A DNA stretch of 50,014 nt from SCN-69-37 sp044507065 (lineage in GTDB: Bacteria; Acidobacteriota; Vicinamibacteria; Vicinamibacterales; SCN-69-37). A model generated the notes under the pieces. It was not told the DNA's origin, did no database searches, and saw nothing but the letters and a program-made list of their open reading frames with translations. The position numbers and the translations under genes are program-made. The DNA is taken from the NCBI GenBank assembly GCA_044507065.1, contig JBIQJY010000024.1, positions 1 through 50,014 on the forward strand. Direction: 5' to 3'. Shown piece by piece: positions 33,844 through 41,439 of the stretch (position 1 is the stretch's first letter; each line of letters opens with the position of its first letter).

Positions 33844-35409
33844 GTGTTCGACTTCACCCTGATTGGACGATCGATTGCCGACGCGGCGGCGGGCTCCTCG
33901 CGGAGCCCGCACGGCGCGCCGGCGGCGTCGGAGGCCGAGGCCGCCCTCGAGGGCGGCTTCGGCCAGGCGCTCGAATCGCTTGCCGGCTTCGAGCTCGAAG
34001 CCGGCGACGCCGCCGCCACGCCCGATGGTGAGGCGGCCGACGACGCGATTGTCGACCCGTTCGTCGTGTCACAGGCAGAGGCCGACGATGACGACGAGGC
34101 TGGTGAGACCAGCCTCGTCGCGTCGGCCCTGACGTTCGAGGCGGCACAGTCCGGCGCGACGCCGGACTTGACCACCGCCGCCCGGACTCCGGCCTCGATT
34201 GCGCCGGTCGCCGACAGCACGTTCGCGGGGGACGCTGCGGCCGCCGACCCGCTGACCGCCGACGCGCCCGCGCCCGGCGCGGGCGCGTCAGCGCACCGCG
34301 AGGCTCCAACCGGCCACGCGACCGCCGCGAAGGGCGACATGACAGCGAATGCCGCGCCACAGACAGCGGCGGCGGCAACATTCGCGAACGAACACCAGGC
34401 CGTCGCCGCCAATACCGCGGCGCCAATGGCGCAGCACGACGAGGCCGCACCCGCGGCGCCGGCGCCGTCGACCGAAACGGTCGAGGGTCGGCCGGCTCGC
34501 GCCCACGCCGAGGACCGCGCGCGGGCCGACCGGCCTGCCGCCCCGGCGCGGCCCGTGGCGTTCACGACCGATCCCGCATCGCCGATCGCAGTGGCCGTCG
34601 ACGACGGTCGACACGCCGCTGCGACGATTCAGCAAGCCGCCGCAGCGACGACGCGATCGCGGACGGCCGCTGAGGTCGCGCGCATTGTCGATCGCCTGAA
34701 GGCAGCCGTCGACGCCGCTGGCAGCACGGGCGACACGCCGGCCGCTGCGCCGGCTCGAACCTTCACCGCGCCCGTTGCGACGGCGGACGTCGCGGCGGGC
34801 AGCGCCCCCGTTCCGACCGACGCCGCGGCAGCACCACACGCCACATCGGCCGTCGGGCTCACGTCGTCATCGTCCGATGCGCATCGATCGGGCGGCCAGG
34901 ACGCGTCCGATCTGTCGCACCACTTCGGGGGGGCGTCGAGCCTGATGGCACCGCGCCCGGCCGCGGCGGCAGTTGCCCCGGTTGCCACGGCATTCGCGTC
35001 GCTCGTCGACGCGCCCGGCACGTTGCCCGCCGAAACGACGGCACAGATTGTCCAGGCCATCCGCATGCAGTTCGGGCGCGAGGGGAGCGAAGCGCACATC
35101 AAGCTCGACCCGCGCCAGTTCGGCGACATGGCCGTTCGTATCCGCGTCGAGCGGGGCCAGGTAGTCGCCAGCGTGGAGGCCGACGCGCCTGTCGTTCGCG
35201 AGTGGCTGCAGAGCAATCAGCACCTGCTGCGCCAGAGTCTTGCCGGCCAGCAGCTCACGCTCGATCGGCTCGACGTGAGCGAGCCGCCGTCATCGACGGA
35301 CCGGCAGCGCGAGCGCGACGACCACCAGGGCGATCGCGAGGAGGCCTCGCGGCAGCAGCAGCGGCGGCGTCGTCCGGAGACGAGCGAACTGTTCGACGTG
35401 GTGGCGTGA
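33844..35409 (+). CDS. fliK: Flagellar hook-length control protein FliK
   Basis: 521 residues from a GTG. The first ~380 residues are low-complexity, Ala/Thr/Pro/Asp-rich and variable, as in the molecular ruler part of FliK. The C-terminal substrate-switch domain (about 390-490) has ETTAQIVQAIRMQFGREGSEAHIKLDPRQFGDMAVRIRVERGQVVASVEADAPVVREWLQSN, the Flg_hook motif with the L-x-P-x-x-[LF]-G core. A Gln/Arg-rich tail follows. FliK is secreted during hook growth and flips FlhB specificity from hook to filament proteins. It lies directly after flgE, 17 bp apart. Confidence 0.9.
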   Translation: MFDFTLIGRSIADAAAGSSRSPHGAPAASEAEAALEGGFGQALESLAGFELEAGDAAATPDGEAADDAIVDPFVVSQAEADDDDEAGETSLVASALTFEAAQSGATPDLTTAARTPASIAPVADSTFAGDAAAADPLTADAPAPGAGASAHREAPTGHATAAKGDMTANAAPQTAAAATFANEHQAVAANTAAPMAQHDEAAPAAPAPSTETVEGRPARAHAEDRARADRPAAPARPVAFTTDPASPIAVAVDDGRHAAATIQQAAAATTRSRTAAEVARIVDRLKAAVDAAGSTGDTPAAAPARTFTAPVATADVAAGSAPVPTDAAAAPHATSAVGLTSSSSDAHRSGGQDASDLSHHFGGASSLMAPRPAAAAVAPVATAFASLVDAPGTLPAETTAQIVQAIRMQFGREGSEAHIKLDPRQFGDMAVRIRVERGQVVASVEADAPVVREWLQSNQHLLRQSLAGQQLTLDRLDVSEPPSSTDRQRERDDHQGDREEASRQQQRRRRPETSELFDVVA

Positions 35410-35425
35410 GCCGAGGGGGCGCATC

Positions 35426-35743
35426 GTGATCAATGCGACACACACGACAACGGCGACACCGGCTGGCGACGAGAGCCGGCTGGTCGAGCAGCTCGCGCGA
35501 AGGGCGGACACCGACGGCAACGGACGCGTCTCGAGCGACGAGCTCACCAGGTTCCTGTCCGACCTGATGCGGTCGCTCGATGACGAGCTTGCGACCGAGG
35601 CCCGCACACCTGCCGCCTCATCTTCCGCACCGCCGGCGGCCGGTCGTGCGGTGATGCCGTCGCTCGACACCATCCCGATGACTCCCGCGCAGGGCACCGA
35701 ACTGCTGCGGCGGGCCTTCGGCTCTACTGAAAGGTTCCGCTGA
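35426..35743 (+). CDS. EF-hand-containing small protein of unknown function in the flagellar operon
   Basis: 105 residues from a GTG. Residues about 28-39 (DTDGNGRVSSDE) are a canonical calcium-binding EF-hand loop: Asp at 1 and 3, Asn at 5, Ser at 9, Glu at 12. Helices flank it (ESRLVEQLARRA and LTRFLSDLMRSLDDEL). Only one EF-hand is visible, so dimerisation would be needed for a paired lobe. The C-terminal half is Ala/Pro-rich with LDTIPMTPAQGTELLRRAFG. No signal peptide is seen. It sits 16 bp after fliK and its stop overlaps the fliL ATG, so it is clearly co-transcribed. No standard flagellar protein has this form. A calcium-responsive role in assembly or motor control is only inference. 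Confidence 0.75.
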   Translation: MINATHTTTATPAGDESRLVEQLARRADTDGNGRVSSDELTRFLSDLMRSLDDELATEARTPAASSSAPPAAGRAVMPSLDTIPMTPAQGTELLRRAFGSTERFR

Positions 35744-36210
35744 TGTCTGACGCGCCCGCCCCGACGGCCAAAAAGGGTCCCGGCAAGATGCTCATTCTCG
35801 TGGCCCTGCTGATGCTGGGCGCCGGCGCGGGCGGTGCCTACGTGTGGATGGCGCGGTCAGGCGTCGCTGCCGCACCGCGCGAGATTCCGCTGTCGGCGCG
35901 CGGCATGGTCGTCTTCGAGCCGTTCATGGTGAACCTGGCCGACGGCGGCGGCAACCGCTTCCTGAAGGTCAGCCTGCAGCTGGTGGTGGCCGATCCGGCG
36001 GCCGCGGCACACGTGGCCGAGACGCCCGTGGTGCTGTCGCGCGTGCGATCCGACGTGCTGGAGCTGCTGACCGAACAGACGGGCGCCGCGCTGGTGACGC
36101 CCGAAGGCAAGGCGGCACTGAAGGAAGCCATTCGCGCGCGGGCGGCCGCGTCGCTCGAAGGCAGGGAAGTGATCGATGTCCTCTTCTCCGAGTTCGTTGT
36201 TCAATTCTGA
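35743..36210 (+). CDS. fliL: Flagellar basal body-associated protein FliL
   Basis: A 155-residue single-pass inner-membrane protein with a short cytoplasmic Lys-rich N-terminus (AKKGPGK), one helix (residues about 15-36) and a periplasmic stomatin-like domain. The domain has VVFEPFMVNLADGGGNRFLKVSLQLVV and ends VIDVLFSEFVVQF, both typical. FliL rings surround the stator and support torque. The ATG overlaps the preceding stop (TGATG). The fliN start lies inside its 3' end. Confidence 0.93.
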   Translation: MSDAPAPTAKKGPGKMLILVALLMLGAGAGGAYVWMARSGVAAAPREIPLSARGMVVFEPFMVNLADGGGNRFLKVSLQLVVADPAAAAHVAETPVVLSRVRSDVLELLTEQTGAALVTPEGKAALKEAIRARAAASLEGREVIDVLFSEFVVQF

Positions 36211-36496
36211 GAGTGCCGAGGCGGCCCCGGCCGTTCCGGCTGCCGCGGCGACGCGGTGGCTGATGGACGTGCCCTGCCCGGTCGACTTCGTGCTCGGGAG
36301 CACGACGATCAAGGTTGGCGACTGCGCGCAGCTCGCGCTCGGATCCATCCTCCGGCTGAAACAGACAGCCGGGTCGGACCTGGAAGTGCGCGTCCATGGC
36401 GTGCCGATCTTCACCGGTGAGGTCGTGATCATGGGCGAGAACGTGGCCCTGCGCATCTCGCGTGTGCTGCCGCCGGCCGGTCAGGAACTCGCGTGA
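36176..36496 (+). CDS. fliN: Flagellar motor switch protein FliN
   Basis: 106 residues. Residues about 30-100 are a SpoA/C-ring domain (DVPCPVDFVLGSTTIKVGDCAQLALGSILRLKQ ... VPIFTGEVVIMGENVALRISRVL). FliN tetramers form the base of the C ring and bind FliH for export. It overlaps fliL by 35 bp. A second, longer FliN/FliY-type protein is encoded after fliM (45047-45793), so this genome has two C-ring SpoA proteins. Confidence 0.92.
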   Translation: MSSSPSSLFNSESAEAAPAVPAAAATRWLMDVPCPVDFVLGSTTIKVGDCAQLALGSILRLKQTAGSDLEVRVHGVPIFTGEVVIMGENVALRISRVLPPAGQELA

Positions 36497-36843
36497 TCGA
36501 CGTTCTGTTTGCGCAGGCCGACGTGGTCGGCGCGGCCGGCCCCGACCTCGTGCCGTCCGTGTGGCGCATGATGGGCGCGATGGCCATCGTGCTGGCGCTG
36601 CTGGGGGCGCTCGCGTGGGTGCTGCGTCGTCAGCAGGCCATTCGTCGCACGGGCCGCGGCCTCGGCGTCGAGTCCGCGCTCTCGCTCGGCGAGCGCCGCT
36701 CGATTGCCATCGTGACCGTCGAGGGTCGACGCCTGCTCCTCGGCCTCGCGCCGACGAGCGTCACCTTGCTCACCGAACTCCAGCCGCTGCCCTCGTTCGA
36801 CGAAGCCGTCGAGCGCGCGGCGCTCGAGGAGCCGCCATCGTGA
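36493..36843 (+). CDS. fliO: Flagellar export chaperone FliO
   Basis: A 116-residue single-pass membrane protein: short periplasmic N-terminus, one helix (about 27-45, MMGAMAIVLALLGALAWVLRR), then a cytoplasmic domain with SLGERRSIAIVTVEGRRLLLGLAPTSVTLLTEL, the conserved FliO core. FliO helps assemble the FliP pentamer. The call rests on this pattern and the position between fliN and fliP, with 4-bp overlaps on both sides. Confidence 0.9.
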   Translation: MIDVLFAQADVVGAAGPDLVPSVWRMMGAMAIVLALLGALAWVLRRQQAIRRTGRGLGVESALSLGERRSIAIVTVEGRRLLLGLAPTSVTLLTELQPLPSFDEAVERAALEEPPS

Positions 36844-37586
36844 GCGCCCGTCCGCGCCTGGTCGGCTTCATCACGGCCGCGCTGGTGACCGGCCTGCCCG
36901 CCGTCGTCTTCGCCCAGAACCCGCCGCAGGACCTCTCGGTTCAGATCGACGGCGTCGGCACGCTGTCGGCGCCGCTGCAGATCGTCATCCTGATGACGCT
37001 GCTGACGTTCCTGCCGGCCGCGCTCGTGATGATGACGTCGTTCACGCGCATCGCGATCGTGTTCCACTTCCTGCGTCAGGCGGTCGGAACGCAGGAGATT
37101 CCGTCGAACCAGATGGTCATCGGCCTCACGCTGTTCCTGACGGCGTTCATCATGGCCCCGACCGTGGCGCGCATCAACGAACTGGCCATCCAGCCCGCGA
37201 TGGCCGGGCAGATCGACGTGACGACCGCCATGGAACGCGGTGCGCCGCCGCTGCGCGAGTTCATGCTGCGCCAGACGCGCGAGGCCGACCTGGCGTTGTT
37301 TGCCGGCCTGGCCCGCATCGAACAGCCCGAGACCGTCGATGCGCTGCCCATGCGCGTCGTCATTCCGGCGTTCGCCATCTCGGAGCTGAAGACCGGCTTC
37401 CAGATGGGCTTCTTTCTCTTCGTGCCGTTCCTGCTGATCGACCTGGTCGTCTCCACCGTGCTGCTCTCGGTCGGCATGATGCAGCTGCCGCCGATGATGA
37501 TCTCGCTGCCGTTCAAGGTGCTGCTGTTCGTGATGATCGACGGCTGGAACCTGCTGGTGGGGTCGCTCGTGAGGAGTTTTCTCTGA
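36840..37586 (+). CDS. fliP: Flagellar export gate protein FliP
   Basis: A 248-residue polytopic membrane protein, core of the export gate. The GTG at 36840 overlaps the fliO stop. A cleavable signal-like N-terminus (FITAALVTGLPAVVFAQ) is followed by ILMTLLTFLPAALVMMTSFTRIAIVFHFLRQA, the invariant FliP motif with the GTQEIPSNQ loop. Typical C-terminal segments are VVIPAFAISELKTGFQMGFFLFVPFLLIDLVVS and MMQLPPMMISLPFKVLLFVMIDGWNLL. The cytoplasmic/periplasmic loop is of normal length. A 75-bp spacer with a hairpin follows. Confidence 0.96.
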   Translation: MSARPRLVGFITAALVTGLPAVVFAQNPPQDLSVQIDGVGTLSAPLQIVILMTLLTFLPAALVMMTSFTRIAIVFHFLRQAVGTQEIPSNQMVIGLTLFLTAFIMAPTVARINELAIQPAMAGQIDVTTAMERGAPPLREFMLRQTREADLALFAGLARIEQPETVDALPMRVVIPAFAISELKTGFQMGFFLFVPFLLIDLVVSTVLLSVGMMQLPPMMISLPFKVLLFVMIDGWNLLVGSLVRSFL

Positions 37587-37591
37587 TACAG

Positions 37592-37612
37592 GGGCCGGCC
37601 GTGTGCCGGCCC
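37592..37612 (+). terminator. Perfect 8-bp hairpin between fliP and fliQ
   Basis: GGGCCGGC (37592-37599) and GCCGGCCC (37605-37612) with a 5-base loop, starting 6 bp after the fliP stop. No U-run follows and fliQ is essential, so it is more likely an mRNA-stabilising or attenuating element than a full terminator. Confidence 0.45.
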
Positions 37613-37661
37613 GATCGTCGAGGCGGCAGGGGCCGCTCCGACACGTTCCCGGTGCCCGTTC

Positions 37662-37931
37662 ATGTCAGAAGCCCTCGTTCTCGGTGTCGTGCGTCAGGCC
37701 ATTGAAACCGCCGTCGTTGTCGCGCTGCCCATGCTGGTGGTGGGACTGCTCGTCGGCGTCGTGGTCAGCATCCTGCAGACGGTCACGTCCGTGCAGGACA
37801 ACATCCTGTCGTTCATCCCGCGCGCGGCCGCCATCTTCATCGTCTTCGCGCTCTCGTTTCCCTGGATGCTGCGCGTGGTCACCGGGTTCGCGCGCACGCT
37901 GTTCATGCGGCTGCCCGACCTGGTGCGATGA
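37662..37931 (+). CDS. fliQ: Flagellar export gate protein FliQ
   Basis: An 89-residue protein with two transmembrane helices, exactly the family's size. It carries VRQAIETAVVVALPMLVVGLLVGVVVSILQTVTSVQDNILSFIPR, with the near-universal Q-x-x-T-x-[IV]-x-[ED] loop, and ends in a second helix and VTGFARTLFMRLPDLV. It forms the FliP5Q4R1 gate. The fliR start overlaps its stop by 4 bp. Confidence 0.96.
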   Translation: MSEALVLGVVRQAIETAVVVALPMLVVGLLVGVVVSILQTVTSVQDNILSFIPRAAAIFIVFALSFPWMLRVVTGFARTLFMRLPDLVR

Positions 37932-38211
37932 GCGGCTTCGAGACGCTGGCCGGGCTGGCGCTGCTGCTCGTGCGCCCGGGCATGATCGTGATGGCCACGC
38001 CGTTCTTCGGCGCGCTCAGTGCCCCCACGCCGGTGCGCATCGGGCTGACGCTGCTGCTTGCCGTGTTGATGGCCGTCAGCGCGCCCGTGCCCGCAAGCCT
38101 TCCGGCCGCCGGTCTCGCGGTGGTCGTGCTGCGCGAAGTGGCCATCGGCCTGGCCATTGCCATGGCGGTGCGCGTGCTGCTCGGCGCGGCGGAGTTCGCG
38201 GGCCACTTCAT
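37928..38211 (+). CDS. fliR: Flagellar export gate protein FliR, N-terminal part only
   Basis: The first ~94 residues of FliR: LALLLVRPGMIVMATPFFGALSAPTPVRIGLTLLLAVLM, then LREVAIGLAIAMAVRVLLGAAEFAGHF, the second to fourth membrane segments. FliR normally has about 260 residues, so roughly 165 residues lie in the assembly gap. The apparent continuation into flhB is caused by the N-run keeping a common frame and is not evidence for a FliR-FlhB fusion, although such fusions exist in some Firmicutes. Start overlaps fliQ by 4 bp. Confidence 0.9.
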
Positions 38212-38311
38212 NNNNNNNNNNNNNNNNNNNNNNNNNNNNNNNNNNNNNNNNNNNNNNNNNNNNNNNNNNNNNNNNNNNNNNNNNNNNNNNNNNNNNNNNN
38301 NNNNNNNNNNN
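38212..38311. other. Assembly gap (100 N) between fliR and flhB
   Basis: The flanks do not overlap. The expected missing coding content is the last two thirds of fliR and about the first ten codons of flhB, some 500 bp or more, so 100 N is a placeholder. Confidence 0.85.
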
Positions 38312-39364
38312 CGCACAGAGAAACCCACATACAAGCGCATCAAGGACGCGCGCGAGAAGGGGCAGGTCGCGCGCAGCCGTGAATTGTCGTCCGCCGTGTC
38401 GCTCGCGGCCGTCACACTCGGGCTCGCCTGGCTCGGCGCCAGCATGATTGCCACGGTTGCCGGGCGCATGGCGCTCGGGCTCGACACGCTGGCCGATCAT
38501 GCACATCAGACGATCGACCCGTCGGGCGTGGCCGGACTGCTGTGGTCGGATGCGGGCCTGCTCGTTCGCGTGGCCGGTCCGCCGGCGCTCATTGCCGGCC
38601 TGCTGTCGATCGGCGCGAGCTTCGCGCAGGTCGGCTGGGCTTTCGCGCCGAAGGCCGTCGAACTCAACTGGAATCGCCTCAGCCCGAGCAACGGCTTCGC
38701 GAAGCTCAATCCCAAGCGGGCGATGCCGGAACTGGCCAAATCGATCATCGGCATCATCGCCGTGGCTGCGGTGGGCTATTTCGTGGCCTATGCGTTCTAC
38801 CAGCAGGCGCCGGGCCTGTTGAACATGACCCCGATCGAATCGGCCCGGTTCGCCTGGGACCGGCTCTGGACGCTGCTGTGGCGCACGAGCCTCGTGCTCA
38901 TCGCGCTGGCGGCGGCCGACTACGGCCTGCAGTACTGGCAGTGGTACTCGCAACTGAAGATGAGCCGCCAGGAGGTGCGCGACGAGTCGCGCATGAACGA
39001 CGGGCGACCGGAAGTGAAGGCCCGCATCCGCCGGATCCAGCGCGACATGGCGCGCAGCCGCATGCTCCAGGCGGTCGAAACGGCGACCGTCGTGGTCACC
39101 AATCCGACACATTACGCCGTCGCGCTCGAGTACCGGCGCGGCGAGATGGCCGCGCCGCGCGTCGTGGCGAAGGGCCGCGACCACGTGGCGGCGCGAATTC
39201 GCGAGATTGCACGGCGGCACGAGGTGCCCATCGTGGAGAACGTCACATTGGCACGCGCCCTGCACAAGCATGCCGAAGTCGGCGACACGATTCCCGCCGA
39301 CCTGTTCGGCGCCGTGGCCGAGGTGCTGGCGTACCTCGTGCGGCTCAAGCGGTTGATGCTCTGA
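38312..39364 (+). CDS. flhB: Flagellar export specificity switch FlhB, missing its first codons
   Basis: 350 residues beginning at RTEKPTYKRIKDAREKGQVARSREL, which in intact FlhB sits about 8-10 residues after the start. Four membrane helices are followed by the cytoplasmic domain with the self-cleaving NPTH motif (VVTNPTHYAVALEY). Next come VVAKGRDHVAARIREIARRHEVPIVENVTLARALHKHAEVGDTIP and a short C-terminal tail. Autocleavage between N and P lets FliK switch export from hook to filament subunits. All motifs after the gap are intact. Confidence 0.95.
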   Translation, partial: RTEKPTYKRIKDAREKGQVARSRELSSAVSLAAVTLGLAWLGASMIATVAGRMALGLDTLADHAHQTIDPSGVAGLLWSDAGLLVRVAGPPALIAGLLSIGASFAQVGWAFAPKAVELNWNRLSPSNGFAKLNPKRAMPELAKSIIGIIAVAAVGYFVAYAFYQQAPGLLNMTPIESARFAWDRLWTLLWRTSLVLIALAAADYGLQYWQWYSQLKMSRQEVRDESRMNDGRPEVKARIRRIQRDMARSRMLQAVETATVVVTNPTHYAVALEYRRGEMAAPRVVAKGRDHVAARIREIARRHEVPIVENVTLARALHKHAEVGDTIPADLFGAVAEVLAYLVRLKRLML

Positions 39365-39392
39365 GGGCCGCCGTCCATCACGACACCCAGCC

Positions 39393-41438
39393 ATGAGTAG
39401 ATCGCAGACCTCCAACACGTTCCGCACCGCCCTGCTGCTCGTGCCGGGCGCGATCGTCGCGATCGTCCTGCTGATGATCGTGCCGCTGCCGCCGGTGCTG
39501 CTCGACCTGCTGCTGTCGGTCGACATCGGGCTTGCGGTCGTCCTGCTGTTCACGGCCATCTACGTCCGGCAGCCGGTCGAGTTCTCGGTCTTCCCGTCGC
39601 TGCTCCTCGTCCTGACGCTGCTGCGCCTGGCGCTCAACGTGGCGTCCACCCGCCTCGTGCTCCTGCACGGGCACGAAGGCGTCGATGCGGCCGGTCACGT
39701 GATCATGGCCTTCGGCCAGTTCGTCGTCGGCGGCAACTTCGTTGTCGGCGTGGTCGTCTTCCTGGTCCTCATTGCCATCCAGTTTCTCGTCATCAACCAC
39801 GGTGCGGTCCGCATCTCGGAGGTGACGGCGCGCTTCACCCTCGACGCCCTGCCCGGACGGCAGATGGCAATTGACGCCGACCTCAATGCCGGCGCGATCA
39901 CCGACCAGGAGGCCCGCGCGAAGCGCGATCGGCTGCGGGGGGAAGCCGACTTCTACGGCTCGATGGACGGTGCGATCCGCTTTACGCAGCGCGACGCGCT
40001 CGCCGCCGTCCTCATTACCGGCGTCAACATCGTCGCCGGCCTGATCATCGGTGTCGTCCAGCACGGGCTCGACCTGACGACGGCCCTCGAGACCTACACG
40101 ATCCTGACGGTCGGTGAAGGCCTGGTGACTGCCATTCCCGCGCTGCTCGTCTCGATGGCCGGCGGCCTGATCACGACCCGCGCCGCATCGGAATCGAACC
40201 TGGGCGAGGAAGTGGCGGTGCAGTTGCTGGCGCGATCGCGGCCGCTTGCCGTGGCGGCTGGCGTGCTCATCGCGCTCGCACTCATCCCGGGCCTGCCGAA
40301 GGCGTCGTTCCTGTTCGTGGCGCTGGTGCTCGGCGGGGCGGCGTATGCCAATCGGCGCGAGCTTGCGGCTGATGCGAAGGTCGTCGAGCCGGTGGCGCCG
40401 GCCACCGCGGAGCTGACCGAGCCTGCGACATCGGTCGACCCGCTCGGCGTCGAGGTGGGGTACGCACTCGTGGCGCTGGTCGATGAGGCGCGCGGCGGCA
40501 CGCTGCTCACGCGCGTGCGCGCCATCCGGCGCCAGATCGCCTCGGAGACCGGGCTGCTCGTCCCACCCGTCCACGTTGCGGACAACCTGCAACTCGGTCC
40601 GCGCGTCTACACGATCCTGGTCAAGGGCGTGGAGGTCGCGCGCGGCGAGCTCTATACCGATCGCCTGCTGGCCATCAATCCGGGCACCGTGACGCAGACG
40701 GTCGAGGGCATCGCGACGCGCGAGCCCGCGTTCGGGCTCCCGGCCGTCTGGGTGCCGCAGGACCAGCGGGACCGCGCGATCGCGGCCGGCTATACGGTCG
40801 TCGATCCGACCACGGCCATTTCGACGCACCTGTCGGAGGTCGTGCGGATGTTCCTGCCCGACCTGCTCACGCGCCAGCAGACGAAGGACCTCATCGATCG
40901 CGTCGGCGAGACGGCGCCCAAGCTGGTCGAGGAACTGGTGCCGAAGCTGGTGTCGGTGGGCGACGTGCAGCGCGTCCTGCGGCAGCTGCTGCGCGAGCGC
41001 GTGCCGGTTCGCGACCTGATGACCATCCTCGAGGCGCTGGCCGACGCGGCGGCCGTCTCGAAGGACCTCGACGTCCACGTCGAATCGGTTCGCACGGCGC
41101 TTGGCCGGGCCGTCTGCCGGCCGTATCAGGCCGAGAACGGCGACCTCACCGTGCTGTCGGTTTCGCCGGCGCTCGAAGACACGCTGCTGGCCTCGATGAC
41201 CCGCACCGATCGCGGCACCGTGCTGGCGCTCGACCCGGCGCGGGCGCAGGCGCTGGCCAGCAAACTGGGCGAAGCGCTCGCCACTGAAGATCTGGCACAG
41301 CCTGTGCTCTTGTGTTCGCCAATGCTGCGTCCGCACCTCTGGAGACTCTTCTCACGCGCCCTGCCGCACGTCGTCGTGCTCTCGCACGCCGAGGTGCCCG
41401 CGCAGGTGCGCGTCGTGTCGGTGGCGACGCTGGATTGA
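39393..41438 (+). CDS. flhA: Flagellar export protein FlhA
   Basis: 681 residues, normal length. Residues about 15-325 hold eight membrane helices with the conserved LRLALNVASTRLVL and the VRISEVTARFTLDALPGRQMAIDADLNAG cytoplasmic loop (FHIPEP signature region). The C-terminal cytosolic domain (about 360-681) forms the nonameric ring that docks export chaperones; it includes RAIRRQIASETGLLVPPVHVADN and LVPKLVSVGDVQRVLRQLLRERVPVRDLMTILEAL. It is followed after one base by flhF (TGATATG), so the two are translationally coupled. Confidence 0.97.
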   Translation: MSRSQTSNTFRTALLLVPGAIVAIVLLMIVPLPPVLLDLLLSVDIGLAVVLLFTAIYVRQPVEFSVFPSLLLVLTLLRLALNVASTRLVLLHGHEGVDAAGHVIMAFGQFVVGGNFVVGVVVFLVLIAIQFLVINHGAVRISEVTARFTLDALPGRQMAIDADLNAGAITDQEARAKRDRLRGEADFYGSMDGAIRFTQRDALAAVLITGVNIVAGLIIGVVQHGLDLTTALETYTILTVGEGLVTAIPALLVSMAGGLITTRAASESNLGEEVAVQLLARSRPLAVAAGVLIALALIPGLPKASFLFVALVLGGAAYANRRELAADAKVVEPVAPATAELTEPATSVDPLGVEVGYALVALVDEARGGTLLTRVRAIRRQIASETGLLVPPVHVADNLQLGPRVYTILVKGVEVARGELYTDRLLAINPGTVTQTVEGIATREPAFGLPAVWVPQDQRDRAIAAGYTVVDPTTAISTHLSEVVRMFLPDLLTRQQTKDLIDRVGETAPKLVEELVPKLVSVGDVQRVLRQLLRERVPVRDLMTILEALADAAAVSKDLDVHVESVRTALGRAVCRPYQAENGDLTVLSVSPALEDTLLASMTRTDRGTVLALDPARAQALASKLGEALATEDLAQPVLLCSPMLRPHLWRLFSRALPHVVVLSHAEVPAQVRVVSVATLD

Positions 41439-41439
41439 T

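Noticed and set aside
37928..39364. A genuine FliR-FlhB fusion protein
   Set aside because: Both partners are incomplete precisely at the N-run; missing sequence explains the joined frame better.
39378..41336. A 652-codon antisense frame over flhA
   Set aside because: It has shadow-frame composition (Arg/Gln/His/Asp-rich), while the plus-strand frame is a full FlhA.
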